DNA of 64,000 nt from Hymenobacter metallicola (GCF_004745645.1 NZ_SRMB01000003.1:682001-746000), one strand, 5' to 3'; shown: positions 49,652 through 59,468, counted from the first letter of the stretch. Translations and numbers: made by a program. Notes: generated by a model not told the origin, from the letters alone.

Positions 49652-49820
49652 AGTCAGTAGCCGAAAAGCGGGGTAACGCCCGTTGCGAGAAAGTGGTTTG
49701 GCCCGGCAAGATGACGCCAGAAAGCCATTCCCGCAACGCCTATCCGCCGGGCCGCCTTACGCGCGGCCTGGACCCCGCGTTGACTTGCCGCCCGGGGCCC
49801 ACTCTGCTACGAGCAAATTC

Positions 49821-51602
49821 TTAGGCTTTGGCAAACCACTTCAGCAGTTCCCGGCTCCGGCTGCGCAGCCTGTCCAGATACGATTGGGAAGAGCCGGTGG
49901 GCGTCGTAGCGGGCTTGGCCGCTGGGGCCACCTTTTTAACGGGAGCCTTGCTTACGCTCACGCTTTTGCCCGTGCGCTGAGTAGTGGCCGCGGGCTTTTT
50001 AGGAGCGGTTCGGCTGAGCTTGGCTAGTAGAGAGGGCGCCGCCGGAGTGTGAAACTGCCACGTGGGGTTGCCATCCAGGGCGTACATAGCCTGCTGGCCG
50101 GTCGCCTCGTTCTGAAAGTATTCTACCACGCGGGCGTAGTAGGTCTTGTTCGGGGCCAGGTTTCGAATCGTGACGGTACTGTCGGGGCCGGCCGCTACTA
50201 CGTAGGTGCCTTTGCCCAGCGCCGAGCCGTGGCCAAACGCAGTATTAGGCGCGTAGCTGGTGCCATCTTCGGGAAAGGTTTCTACCGGGCTGCCTTCCTT
50301 CAGAATCACCAGCCGCCGGCTGCCGTTGCCGTTGGTCCAGCGCAGAGAAGCCGTGCCGGCAGCGGCGGCGGCGCCTTTCAGGTTGGCGGCATTCCGGTTG
50401 GGCGGAAAAAAGTCCTGGGTAGGCCAGGTCGTAGCCCCTTCCACGCAGTCCCAGCCGAGCTTCTCGAGGTCGTTCCAGAAGCGGTTAGGGTTGGCGCGGC
50501 CATTAAGCAGAATAGCCCAGGTGTAGCCGTCGGCCGTCTGGGCCACGCAGCTGGCCGTACCATCGAGGCTGCCGGTGTGCCAGTTCACTTTCTTGCTCAC
50601 CATCCAGCCTTTGCTGTAGTGACGGTTGTTGTCCGAGGGCTCCATCATTTGGCTGATGGTGGCCGGGCTGAGTACATCGGGGTGGAGCGAGTCGCCGTCG
50701 GTGGCCAGCATAAAACGCACCAAGTCGCGGGCCGTAAACAGCCAGCCGCCGTGGGCATTCATGGCCTCCAGGTTCCAGCTGCCGTAGGCGGCGGGCACGG
50801 TTTTGCCGGTGCCGTAGCAAGACGAGCGGTGGTCTTTGCTGAAGTATTCGGCCTCCCGCTCGGTTTTTTCGGCCAGCAGGTTGTGGCCTAGGTGGGCTTC
50901 GTAGATGCCGGCCGGCTGCAGGATATGCCCCTGCACCCAGGCTTCGTAGGGCTGGCCGGTCACTTTCTCTAGGATCTTGCCCAGCACGAGGTAGCCCACG
51001 TTGGAATACGCAAAGCGCGCCCCGGGCTTAAAATCCAGGCCTTTGGTGAGCAGGAAGCGCACCATGGTTGAGTCGCCGACGGGGTTGGGCGCGCTCAGCA
51101 CGTCGGCTACGTGCAGGGGGAAGTCGATGGGGTCGGAGCTGCTGAAGCCGTCGGTGCCGTTGTTGCGGTTCCAGCCGGCGCTGTGTTCTAGCAGCTGCTG
51201 CACCGTGATATCGTAAATCCGCTCGTCGCGAATTGCGCTGGTATAGTAGGCCGACTGCAAGTAGCCTTCCGGGCCGAAGGCCTTGTGGTGGAGCTCGATC
51301 TGCCCGGCTTCAACCAGCTTCATAATAGCCGTGGCCGTCACGGGCTTCGACACGCTGGCTACCCGCAGCAGGTGAGAAGGCCGCATAGGCACGGTCCGGT
51401 TGAGGTCGGCGTAGCCGAAGGCGCGGGAATACACCAGCTTGCCGTGCCGGCTGATAGCCACAGAGGCACCCGGAATCTTCCAACGGTGCATAAACTGCTG
51501 GATGACCGCGTCGCAATGCGCCAGCTGGGGAGTAGAAGCGCCCGTTTGCGCCAGGGCCGGTACGGTAAGCAGCCCCAGGAACAGGGCCAGTAATTTCTTC
51601 AC
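49821..51602 (-). CDS. class C beta-lactamase-like serine hydrolase with C-terminal extension
   Basis: 593 aa with a signal peptide (MKKLLALFLGLLTVPALAQ). The serine-hydrolase domain has the SxxK motif S83-V-S-K86, the YxN motif Y199-S-N201, and H342-T-G344 in place of KTG. Such proteins include esterases and D-aminopeptidases, and most do not destroy antibiotics. After about residue 390 comes an extra domain with fibronectin-III-like strands (TYVVAAGPDSTVTIRNLAPN, TYYARVVEYFQNEA), and the last 80 residues are Lys/Ala/Thr/Pro-rich (KKPAATTQRTGKSVSVSKAP). Likely periplasmic or surface-exposed. Confidence 0.92.
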   Translation of the reverse strand: MKKLLALFLGLLTVPALAQTGASTPQLAHCDAVIQQFMHRWKIPGASVAISRHGKLVYSRAFGYADLNRTVPMRPSHLLRVASVSKPVTATAIMKLVEAGQIELHHKAFGPEGYLQSAYYTSAIRDERIYDITVQQLLEHSAGWNRNNGTDGFSSSDPIDFPLHVADVLSAPNPVGDSTMVRFLLTKGLDFKPGARFAYSNVGYLVLGKILEKVTGQPYEAWVQGHILQPAGIYEAHLGHNLLAEKTEREAEYFSKDHRSSCYGTGKTVPAAYGSWNLEAMNAHGGWLFTARDLVRFMLATDGDSLHPDVLSPATISQMMEPSDNNRHYSKGWMVSKKVNWHTGSLDGTASCVAQTADGYTWAILLNGRANPNRFWNDLEKLGWDCVEGATTWPTQDFFPPNRNAANLKGAAAAAGTASLRWTNGNGSRRLVILKEGSPVETFPEDGTSYAPNTAFGHGSALGKGTYVVAAGPDSTVTIRNLAPNKTYYARVVEYFQNEATGQQAMYALDGNPTWQFHTPAAPSLLAKLSRTAPKKPAATTQRTGKSVSVSKAPVKKVAPAAKPATTPTGSSQSYLDRLRSRSRELLKWFAKA

Positions 51603-52193
51603 AAATCCAACTTGGCAAGTAAGGAGCTACACCATGCTTTTCAGAACGGGACAGTCTTCCGACTGAATTACAAGTTTATTGGATTATTCCGAATAAATGC
51701 TAAGCACTTTATAAGAATAATTTGTGCTTTTTAAAGTAGATTGTCTGTCTAGTTGGTTGATGGCTAGTATGTAGCAGAATTGGTCTGCCATCCTATAGCC
51801 TTGCTTGAATTTCAAGTAATAGAATTATGGCGTGTTGTGATAAACGGAGCCGCTGACCGGTAGGGGATGATACTAGGGGCACAAATGGCAAGAATCGTCA
51901 GGCAAGCAAAATACTCAGAAGTGGTGTGTGGAAGCTTGCCAGGAAGGAATACTGACTCCGTAGAGGCCCAAGTCAGTGAACAGCAGCCGAGCCCTGGCCG
52001 AAAGACCGAGCCGGGACCAGGTAATACGGCGTTACATCCGGGCAAGTAGCAGCTGGGGCCCTTGGGAACTCACTCCTTAATTTACAGGGGGCGTTGGCTC
52101 GAGCCTGTTTTTGTGTCTGAGGCTAATCATTTGTGGGCAGAAGTGCTGGTTTGTGCAGCTGAACTGTAGCTTTGTAGGCCTGTTGCCGTGCTT
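51603..52193. other. long intergenic region, AT-rich at its start
   Basis: 590 bases without a supported gene. 51660-51840 is much more AT-rich than the surroundings and probably holds the promoter of the minus-strand serine hydrolase. Two overlapping frames of 60 to 77 codons (51812-52049) have no family features. No hairpin stands out. Confidence 0.5.
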
Positions 52194-52607
52194 ATGACTT
52201 TGCCTGCTCCGCCCGATTTTCTGACCATCAGCTTTCGTCCCGACCTGAACATCCTGGTTGTGCGCTGGCAGCGGCTCATTTCGCTGGCGGAGATGCAGCA
52301 GGGCTACCTGCACTTACTTGAACATGCAGCTTACCACAACTGCCGCCACTGGTTGCTCGACGGGCGCCGCCGCTTCAACACCGACCGGGAAGGCGCCCAG
52401 TGGATGGTTTCTACCTTTCTGCCCTTGCTGCACCCCCGCCTGGGCCAGCGCACGTATCTGGCGTATCTGCTGGCCCCGGTGACGCTGCGCGAACAGGATG
52501 CCGATGCGGCCTTCCCGCCGCCGGCCTACTTTCTGGACAAGCCTTTTCTGGGGGAGCGGTTTGTGGAAGAAGGCGAGGCTATCAGCTGGCTGCAGCACCA
52601 GCCCTAG
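52194..52607 (+). CDS. hypothetical STAS-like protein
   Basis: 137 aa from ATG 52194; a GTG two codons upstream is possible. The opening ISFRPDLNILVVRWQRLISL and HLLEHAAYHNCRHWLLDGRR, with alternation of strand and helix, recall the SpoIIAA/STAS-like small proteins common in Hymenobacter-type genomes. The end (FVEEGEAISWLQHQP) is also typical of that group. No catalytic motif. Function unknown. Confidence 0.75.
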   Translation: MTLPAPPDFLTISFRPDLNILVVRWQRLISLAEMQQGYLHLLEHAAYHNCRHWLLDGRRRFNTDREGAQWMVSTFLPLLHPRLGQRTYLAYLLAPVTLREQDADAAFPPPAYFLDKPFLGERFVEEGEAISWLQHQP

Positions 52608-52679
52608 GCAACTAATTCCGATGTACCAGGCTTGTCAGGCCCGGTCAGGATGTTTTCCTTCTTGCTTTCTGCTACCTCT

Positions 52680-53288
52680 ATGAAACAACGTCGTGGTGCC
52701 CAACCCGCCCGCCGGCCCAGCGTTTTTGCCGCCGAAAACCGGTTTGAGCGCTGGGATGCCCACACCCTGGCGGCTCATCCGGAAACCGAGTTCGAGCAGT
52801 GCCATTTTGTAGGCTGCGACTTTTCCGGGGCCAGCCTGGGCCACTTCCGGTTTACGGACTGCCTGTTTGAGCGGTGCAATCTGGCCTCGGCCAAGCTCTC
52901 GGGCGCCGGCCTGCAAAACGTCGCCTTCACCGACTGCAAACTCTCGGGGGTGCAGTTTGCGGCCTGCCGCGACTTTCTGTTTGAAGTGCACTTCGAGGGC
53001 TGCCAACTGCACTACGCATCCTTTTTTGGCAAGAAGCTGCGGGCCACCAAGTTTGTGCGCTGCTCCCTGACCGACGCCGATTTTACCAGCGCCGACCTAA
53101 CGGAGGCCGTCTTTCAGGACTGCACCCTCAGCAACGCCGTGTTCCGCAATACCCTGCTCACCGGCGCCGACTTCACCACCGCCTCGCAGTTCAGCATCGA
53201 CCCCGAGGGCAACACGCTCACCAAGGCCCGCTTTACGCTGCCGGGCCTGCTGGGCCTGGTCAGCAAGTACGGGGTGATTGTGGAGTGA
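52680..53288 (+). CDS. pentapeptide-repeat protein
   Basis: 202 aa from ATG 52680 (MKQRRGAQPARRPSVFAAEN); the frame continues 16 codons upstream through intergenic sequence. The core (about 40-190) is built of A(D/N)LxX-type repeats: CDFSGASLGHFRFTDCLFER, CNLASAKLSGAGLQNVAFTD, LTDADFTSADLTEAVFQDCT. The repeats fold into a square beta-helix. Some relatives protect DNA gyrase by mimicking DNA; the repeat number and lack of the Qnr pattern do not prove this here. Many repeat centres are Cys and Phe. Confidence 0.92.
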   Translation: MKQRRGAQPARRPSVFAAENRFERWDAHTLAAHPETEFEQCHFVGCDFSGASLGHFRFTDCLFERCNLASAKLSGAGLQNVAFTDCKLSGVQFAACRDFLFEVHFEGCQLHYASFFGKKLRATKFVRCSLTDADFTSADLTEAVFQDCTLSNAVFRNTLLTGADFTTASQFSIDPEGNTLTKARFTLPGLLGLVSKYGVIVE

Positions 53289-53410
53289 GTCTGCCGGCAA
53301 GGCAATCAGCCGCAGGCCGGGTTGCTGGGCCACTTATGGCTGAGCAGTAAAAACCCGCGCTTGGCAAATCCGGTTTAGGCTACTTATTCGCACGCCTAAT
53401 CTTATTCGGT

Positions 53411-54484
53411 ATGTCTGCCAGCTTGTTTACCCCGCTCACCATTCGCGGCCTGACCTTAAAAAACCGCATCACCGTTTCGCCCATGTGCATGTACAGCAGC
53501 GAAGATGGATTTGCCAACGACTTTCACTTAGTGCACCTGGGCAGCCGGGCCGTGGGTGGGGCCGGCCTTATTATCGTGGAAGCTACGGCCGTGGCCCCCG
53601 AAGGCCGCATCACGCCCGACGACCTGGGCATTTGGAAAGAGGAGCACCTGCCGGGCCTACAGCGCATTACCACTTTCCTAAAGCAGTATGGCGCTGCGGC
53701 CGGGATTCAGCTGGCCCATGCCGGGCGCAAGGCCAGCACCAACAGCCCCTGGAAACCTACCGGGGTGGTGCCGGCCCACGAAGGCGGCTGGCAGACGGTG
53801 GCTCCCAGCGCCGTACCGTTTCATGCCGGGCAGCCCGCGCCCACGGAGCTCGACCAGGCCGGTATCGACAAAGTTATTGCTGATTTTCGGGCGGCGACGC
53901 GCCGGGCTCTGGCGGCTGGCTTTCAGGTTATTGAGGTACATGCGGCCCACGGCTACCTGCTGCACGAGTTTCTCTCGCCCCTGAGCAACGCCCGCACCGA
54001 TGCCTACGGCGGCTCCTTCGAAAACCGCATCCGGCTGTTGCTGCAGGTCGTGGATGCTACCCGCGCCGAGTGGCCCGCCGACTACCCGCTGCTGGTGCGC
54101 ATCTCGGCCACCGACTGGACTGAGGGCGGCTGGACGGTGGAAGAATCCGTAGCGCTGGCCCGTGCTTTACAAGAAAAAGGCGTCGACTTAATCGACTGCT
54201 CCACCGGCGGCAACGTGCCCACGGCCCAGATTCCGGTGGGGCCCGGCTACCAGGTGGAGTTTGCCGAGCGAGTTAAAAAGGAAGCCGGCATTCTGACCGG
54301 GGCCGTGGGCATTATTACCAATGCTGCCCAAGCTGAAGCTATTATTGCCAGCGGCCAGGCCGACCTGGTACTGCTGGCCCGCGAGATGCTGCGCGACCCG
54401 CATTTTCCTCTGCACGCTGCCCAGGAGCTGGGCGTCGACGTAGCCTGGCCCGATCAGTACGCCCGCGCCAAGCGGCATAAGTAA
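53411..54484 (+). CDS. old yellow enzyme family NADH:flavin oxidoreductase
   Basis: 357 aa. FMN-binding TIM barrel of the YqjM/NamA type: the opening LFTPLTIRGLTLKNRITVSP, then MCMYSSEDG, AHAGRKAST, IEVHAAHGYLLHEFLSPLSN with the catalytic His/Ala-His pair, NARTDAYGGSFENRIRL, and IITNAAQAEAI plus LLAREMLRDPHFPLHAA. Such enzymes reduce activated double bonds of electrophiles with NAD(P)H. Physiological substrate unknown. Monocistronic. Confidence 0.95.
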   Translation: MSASLFTPLTIRGLTLKNRITVSPMCMYSSEDGFANDFHLVHLGSRAVGGAGLIIVEATAVAPEGRITPDDLGIWKEEHLPGLQRITTFLKQYGAAAGIQLAHAGRKASTNSPWKPTGVVPAHEGGWQTVAPSAVPFHAGQPAPTELDQAGIDKVIADFRAATRRALAAGFQVIEVHAAHGYLLHEFLSPLSNARTDAYGGSFENRIRLLLQVVDATRAEWPADYPLLVRISATDWTEGGWTVEESVALARALQEKGVDLIDCSTGGNVPTAQIPVGPGYQVEFAERVKKEAGILTGAVGIITNAAQAEAIIASGQADLVLLAREMLRDPHFPLHAAQELGVDVAWPDQYARAKRHK

Positions 54485-54522
54485 CTGGCCCCGGCACAGA
54501 TGCAGCCAGCCGGCGTGGCTGG

Positions 54523-54930
54523 CTACATCTGTTTGTCCAGCTGCCCTTGCTCGACCAGCCAGTCAAAAATGAGCTGGTCGACGGGCGAAACCCGGGGCCG
54601 GTCGTGGTAGGTGAGCCAGGCCACTTCTTCGATTTCGGCGGCCGGCTGCAAGGTGCCTTCGTACTCGGCCGCGTAGCAGATCATGCGTACTAGAACGCCT
54701 TCGGCGTGGCCGTGGGCCTGGGCCTCGAAGGTACCGATGTAGCGCAGGCTGCCGGGCCGCAGCTCCACGGTCAGTTCTTCCCGGATTTCCCGGATCAGGG
54801 TCTGCGCGTCGGTTTCGCCCGGTTCCCGCTTGCCGCCGGGAAAGTAGTACCGGTCTTTGCCCCGGCTGCGGGTGCTCAGCAAACGGCCTTCGTGCAGATA
54901 TAGCCAGGCTACTTTGTCGATAACGGGCAT
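54523..54930 (-). CDS. NUDIX hydrolase
   Basis: 135 aa from ATG 54928-54930 (MPVIDKVAWLYLHEGRLLST); the longer frame to 55185 overlaps the divergent M13 gene and is not family-like. The NUDIX box is GGKREPGETDAQTLIREIRE followed by EL, with the core glutamates present. These enzymes cut a diphosphate bond linked to a nucleoside or other group with magnesium. Substrate unknown; the sequence context does not help. The end of the protein is Gln/Lys-rich. Confidence 0.92.
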   Translation of the reverse strand: MPVIDKVAWLYLHEGRLLSTRSRGKDRYYFPGGKREPGETDAQTLIREIREELTVELRPGSLRYIGTFEAQAHGHAEGVLVRMICYAAEYEGTLQPAAEIEEVAWLTYHDRPRVSPVDQLIFDWLVEQGQLDKQM

Positions 54931-55051
54931 ACGGCCAACAGAAATTGGGGGAGTCCTATATAGAAGTGTAGGGCGAAGATAAATTGAGGCAATGCAGCTT
55001 CCATCACCAACATAGGTCTTTACAAGACCTTTCCAATTTGTATGTTGCTGC

Positions 55052-57178
55052 ATGATTAAATCTACTACCCTGCAGGCCTGTCTGGCAGTAGCGGGCCTAA
55101 GCCTGGCTGGTTGTGCCACCAGCAGCCAAACTCCGCAAACGGCCGCCACCCCACCCGCTACGCTTACGGCCTCTACCGCCGCCACTTCTACTACGACTGC
55201 CGCCCCTCAGCAAGGCGTGGGCATCAACGTAGCGGACCTGGACCGGTCGGTGTCGCCCTGCGAGGACTTCTTTCAGTTTTCGGGTGGTACCTGGTTGAAA
55301 AACAACCCTATACCTTCTTATGCGTCCAGCTGGGGCCCGCGCAACCTGCTCAACGACCGTACCCAGCTGCTGCTGCGTCAGTTGCTGGAAGAAGCTGCCG
55401 CCAACCGCTCGGCGGCGAAGGGCTCGAATACCCAAAAGGTAGGCGACTTCTACGCCGCTGCCATGGATACGGTCGCCATTGAAAAGGCGGGCATCACGCC
55501 GTTGAAACCCGAGCTGGACCGCATTGCCGCTATCAAAGACCTGAAGGGCGTGCAGGATGAAATTGCCCGCCAGCGCCTGTTGCAGACCGGCGCTTTCTTC
55601 GGAGCGGGTGTGGAAGTAGACGAGAAAAACTCAACCCAGTACACCATCGGCTTCAGCCAGGGCGGCCTCACCTTGCCCGACCGGGATTATTACTTCAAGC
55701 AGGATGCCCGCACCGAAGCCATCCGGACGGCCTACCGCAAGTACCTGACGAATATGTTTGCCCTGCTGGGCGACGACCAGGCCACCGCCCAGAAAAACGC
55801 GGGTACCGTCGAGCGGATTGAAACCCGCCTGGCCAAGGCTTCCCGCACCCGCGTGGAACTGCGCGACCCGCAGAGCAACTACAACAAGCTCACGGTAGCC
55901 GAGCTCCAGAAGCGCTATCCCACGCTGAACCCCCAGCGCCTGCTCCAGCAGCTGGGCCTGGGCGCGGCTAAGGAGGTCGTAGTGGGCCAGCCGGCTTTCC
56001 TGACCGAAGTAGATAACGTGTTGAAAACCGAGCCCGTGGGCGACTTGAAAACCTACCTGCGCTGGTTTACGGTCCGCTCGGTAGCCTCGGGCCTGCCCAA
56101 GGCTTTCGTGGATGAGAACTTCCGCTTCAACCAAGCTCTGACCGGCGCCAAGCAACCTCTCACGCGCTGGAAGCGCATGCTGGCCGCTACCGATGGCACC
56201 CTGGGCGAAGCCTTCGGTCAGCTCTACGTCGACAAGGCTTTTTCGCCGGCGGCCAAGCAAAAGGCCCTCGACATGCTGGCCAACATCAAGGCCTCCATGG
56301 CCGAGCATATCCAGACCAACACCTGGATGAGTGAGCCGACCAAGGCCGAGGCCCTGAAAAAGCTGAATGCTCTGCGGGTAAAAATCGGCTACCCCGACAA
56401 GTGGAAAGACTACTCGGAGTTGAAAATCAGCCGGGAGTCGTTTGTGCGCAACGTGCTGGCCGCCCGGGAGTGGGATTACCGCCAGGATGTGAAAAAATAC
56501 GGCGGCCCCATCGACCGGAATGAGTGGGGCATGACCCCACCCACCATCAATGCCTATTACAACCCGCCGATGAACGAAATCGTGTTTCCGGCGGGCTACC
56601 TGCAGCCGCCTTTCTTTGACCCCAACGCCGACGATGCGGTGAACTACGGGGCCATTGGCGGGGTAATGGGCCACGAAATGACCCACGGCTTCGACGACCA
56701 GGGCCGGCAGTATGATGCCGCCGGCAACTTACGTGACTGGTGGACGCCCGCCGATGCGGCTGAATTCACGAAGCGCGCCGCCGTAGTGGGCCGGCAGTAC
56801 GACGCCTTTTCGCCGCTCGACTCGGTGCACGTGAATGGCAAGCTGACCATGGGCGAAAACCTGGCTGACTTTGCCGGCCTCACCATCGTCTACAAGGCCC
56901 TGCAAAAGCAGCTCGACAAGCAGTACGGCGTGGGCAAGCGCCCCCTGATTGACGGTTTCACGCCCGAGCAGCGCTTCTTCCTGTCGTGGGCCCAGCTGCG
57001 GCGCACCAACATCCGGCCCGAGGCCCTGCGCCAGCAGATTCTGACCGATCCCCACTCGCCCGGCCAGTACCGCACCATCGGGCCCCTGATGAACATGCCC
57101 CAGTTCTACGAAGCCTTTGGATGCCAGCCCGGCCAGAAAATGGTGCGGGCCGAAGGTGACCGGGCCAAAATCTGGTAA
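55052..57178 (+). CDS. M13 family zinc metallopeptidase lipoprotein, copy 1
   Basis: 708 aa. Signal MIKSTTLQACLAVAGLSLAG then Cys21. A neprilysin/PepO-type peptidase: the N-terminal domain opens VSPCEDFFQFSGGTWLKNNP, the zinc motif HExxH is in GHEMTHGFDDQGRQYDAAG (about residue 540), and the third ligand in MGENLADFAGLTI (about 603). The end EGDRAKIW is the family C-terminus. It degrades short peptides in the periplasm or at the surface. A second, very similar 708-aa gene follows 104 bases later, so the pair is a tandem duplication. Confidence 0.96.
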   Translation: MIKSTTLQACLAVAGLSLAGCATSSQTPQTAATPPATLTASTAATSTTTAAPQQGVGINVADLDRSVSPCEDFFQFSGGTWLKNNPIPSYASSWGPRNLLNDRTQLLLRQLLEEAAANRSAAKGSNTQKVGDFYAAAMDTVAIEKAGITPLKPELDRIAAIKDLKGVQDEIARQRLLQTGAFFGAGVEVDEKNSTQYTIGFSQGGLTLPDRDYYFKQDARTEAIRTAYRKYLTNMFALLGDDQATAQKNAGTVERIETRLAKASRTRVELRDPQSNYNKLTVAELQKRYPTLNPQRLLQQLGLGAAKEVVVGQPAFLTEVDNVLKTEPVGDLKTYLRWFTVRSVASGLPKAFVDENFRFNQALTGAKQPLTRWKRMLAATDGTLGEAFGQLYVDKAFSPAAKQKALDMLANIKASMAEHIQTNTWMSEPTKAEALKKLNALRVKIGYPDKWKDYSELKISRESFVRNVLAAREWDYRQDVKKYGGPIDRNEWGMTPPTINAYYNPPMNEIVFPAGYLQPPFFDPNADDAVNYGAIGGVMGHEMTHGFDDQGRQYDAAGNLRDWWTPADAAEFTKRAAVVGRQYDAFSPLDSVHVNGKLTMGENLADFAGLTIVYKALQKQLDKQYGVGKRPLIDGFTPEQRFFLSWAQLRRTNIRPEALRQQILTDPHSPGQYRTIGPLMNMPQFYEAFGCQPGQKMVRAEGDRAKIW

Positions 57179-57282
57179 CGCACCAAACGTAACACTCTTT
57201 TTCCCAGACGGAACCAGACCGCGCCCCCGCTTGTCGGAGAGCTTTAGCCGTTCCTTTTTCTGCTCCCACTTTTAACCGCGTA

Positions 57283-59409
57283 ATGACCAACAAAACCCAA
57301 TTCCTGCTCGCCCTGGGTACAGCCGCGGGCCTCGCTCTGGCCGGCTGCGCTGCCAGCAGCACTGCTACCACCACCACGGCCCCGACGGCTACGGCCGAAA
57401 CGACGGCCACGGCTTCCGCTGCGCCAGCCACTCAGCCCTCCCAACCCGGCGTGGGCCTCGATGTCAACAACATCGACAAGTCGGTGTCGCCCTGCGACAA
57501 TTTCTTCCAGTACGCCTCGGGCACCTGGCTGAAAAACAACCCGATTCCGGCCGCCGAGTCGCGCTGGAGCTCCTGGAACACGCTCATCAACCAGAACGAG
57601 GCCGTGATGCGCCAGATTCTGGACGAGGCGGCCGCCAACAAGACCGCTGCTAAAGGCAGCAACCTGCAAAAGGTGGGCGACTTCTACGCCTCGGCTATGG
57701 ACTCCATGGCCATTGAAAAAGCCGGCCTTAAGTACCTCAAGCCCGAGCTGGACCGCGTAGCGGCTATCAAAGACCTGAAAGGCCTGCAGGCGGCCCTGGC
57801 CCGCCAGCAAATGCTGCAGACCCGCTCGGTACTGGGGGTAGGCGTCGCGCAGGACCGCAAGAAAAGCACCGAGTATGCTGTCTACATGATGCAAGGCGGC
57901 CTCACCTTGCCCGACCGGGACTACTACCTCAAGGAAGACGGCCGCTCCAAGCAGATCCGGACGGCTTACACGACCTACCTGACCAACATGTTCAAGCAGC
58001 TCGGCGACAACGAGGCCACTGCTGCCAAGAACGCCGCCACGGTGATGCGCCTGGAAACCCGGTTGGCCAAAGCTTCCAAGGACCGCGTAGCCCTGCGTGA
58101 CCCGTATGCCAACTACAACAAAATGACGGTGGCCCAGGCCAACCAGCAATTCCCCAACCTGGGCGTAACGAGCCTGCTCCAGCAGCTGGGCCTGGGGGCC
58201 GCCAAGGAAGTAATCGTGGGCCAGCCCGACTTCCTGAAGGAGGCCAGCACCGCTCTGAAGTCGGAGCCCGTGGCCGACTGGAAAACCTACCTGCGCTGGC
58301 ACCTGGTCAACTCCACCGCCTCGGCTCTGCCCAAGGCCTACGTAGAAGAATCGTTCCGCTTCAACCAGGTGCTGACCGGCGCCAAGCAGCAGCAGCCCCG
58401 CTGGAAGCGCATGCTGCGGGCCACCGACGGCTCGTTGGGGGAAGCCTTCGGTCAGCTCTACGTGGATAAGGCCTTCACGCCCGAAACCAAGCAGAAGGCC
58501 ATGGAGATGGTGAACAACATCAAGGCTTCCATGGCCGAGCACATCCAGCAGCTCGACTGGATGAGCAGCGCCACCAAAACCGAAGCCCTGAAAAAGCTGA
58601 ACTCCTTCACCGTCAAAATCGGCTACCCCGACAAGTGGAAGGACTACTCGGCCCTGAACATGTCGCGCGAGTCGTACCTGCAAAATATGCTGGCGGCCCG
58701 CATGTGGGAGTACAAGGACGACGCGAAGAAATTCGGTAAGCCGATTGACCGCGGCGAGTGGGGCATGACCCCGCCCACGGTGAATGCCTACTACAATTCG
58801 TCGCTCAACGAAATTGTGTTCCCCGCTGGCATTATGCAGCCCCCCTTCTTCGACCCCAAGGCCGATGACGCTGTGAACTACGGCGGAATGGGCGCCGTAA
58901 TCGGCCACGAAATCACCCACGGCTTCGATGACAAAGGCCGGCAGTCGGATGCCGAGGGCAACCTGCGCGACTGGTGGACCAAGGAAGACGCTGACAACTT
59001 CACCAAGCGCGCCGACATGGTGGGCGCCCAGTACTCGGCTTTCTCGCCCCTGGACTCGGTGTTTGTGAATGGCAAGCTGACCATGGGCGAAAACCTGGCT
59101 GACTTTGGCGGCCTGGCCCTGGCGTACTCGGCCCTGGAAAAGCAATTGGAGAAGAAGTACGGCACCGGCCCACGCCCCAACTACGACGGCTTCACGCCCC
59201 AGCAGCGCTTCTTCCTGTCGTGGGCCCAGATCTGGCGTACCAACGCCCGGCCCGAGTACCTGCGCCAGCAAGTGCTGACCGACCCGCACTCCCCGGCCCA
59301 GTACCGTACCAACGGCCCTTTGATGAACATGCCCCAGTTCTTTGACGCTTTCGGCTGCAAAGAAGGCAAAATGGTACGCGCCGAAAACGAGCGGGCCAAA
59401 ATCTGGTAG
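57283..59409 (+). CDS. M13 family zinc metallopeptidase lipoprotein, copy 2
   Basis: 708 aa. Lipoprotein signal MTNKTQFLLALGTAAGLALA with the lipobox LAGC. Zinc site in GHEITHGFDDKGRQSDAEG, third ligand in MGENLADFGGLAL, C-terminus ENERAKIW. Both zinc sites are intact, as in copy 1, and the two proteins align along their full length without gaps in the parts I compared. The most variable part is the Ala/Thr-rich linker behind the lipid anchor. The two copies may have divided substrates. A strong terminator follows. Confidence 0.96.
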   Translation: MTNKTQFLLALGTAAGLALAGCAASSTATTTTAPTATAETTATASAAPATQPSQPGVGLDVNNIDKSVSPCDNFFQYASGTWLKNNPIPAAESRWSSWNTLINQNEAVMRQILDEAAANKTAAKGSNLQKVGDFYASAMDSMAIEKAGLKYLKPELDRVAAIKDLKGLQAALARQQMLQTRSVLGVGVAQDRKKSTEYAVYMMQGGLTLPDRDYYLKEDGRSKQIRTAYTTYLTNMFKQLGDNEATAAKNAATVMRLETRLAKASKDRVALRDPYANYNKMTVAQANQQFPNLGVTSLLQQLGLGAAKEVIVGQPDFLKEASTALKSEPVADWKTYLRWHLVNSTASALPKAYVEESFRFNQVLTGAKQQQPRWKRMLRATDGSLGEAFGQLYVDKAFTPETKQKAMEMVNNIKASMAEHIQQLDWMSSATKTEALKKLNSFTVKIGYPDKWKDYSALNMSRESYLQNMLAARMWEYKDDAKKFGKPIDRGEWGMTPPTVNAYYNSSLNEIVFPAGIMQPPFFDPKADDAVNYGGMGAVIGHEITHGFDDKGRQSDAEGNLRDWWTKEDADNFTKRADMVGAQYSAFSPLDSVFVNGKLTMGENLADFGGLALAYSALEKQLEKKYGTGPRPNYDGFTPQQRFFLSWAQIWRTNARPEYLRQQVLTDPHSPAQYRTNGPLMNMPQFFDAFGCKEGKMVRAENERAKIW

Positions 59410-59432
59410 GCTGGCTTCGCTACCTGAACGCT

Positions 59433-59468
59433 AAAAAGGCGCTCCGTACGATACGGAGCGCCTTTTTT
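59433..59468 (+). terminator. intrinsic terminator after the M13 pair
   Basis: Sixteen-base exact stem (59433-59448 with 59452-59467) around a 3-base loop, A-run before and T-run after. Confidence 0.88.

Noticed and set aside
49821..51602. antibiotic-resistance beta-lactamase
   Set aside because: HTG replaces KTG and the protein has extra domains typical of esterase or peptidase relatives; no adjacent resistance context.
51812..52049. 60- and 77-codon frames in the 51.6-52.2 kb gap
   Set aside because: They overlap each other on opposite strands and have no signal peptide, motif or codon support.
52680..53288. Qnr-type quinolone-resistance protein
   Set aside because: Pentapeptide repeats alone do not show gyrase protection, and the Qnr layout is not visible.
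57244..59289. 681-codon minus-strand frame opposite the second M13 gene
   Set aside because: Shadow of the M13 coding strand; low-complexity Val/Gly/His translation with no motifs.
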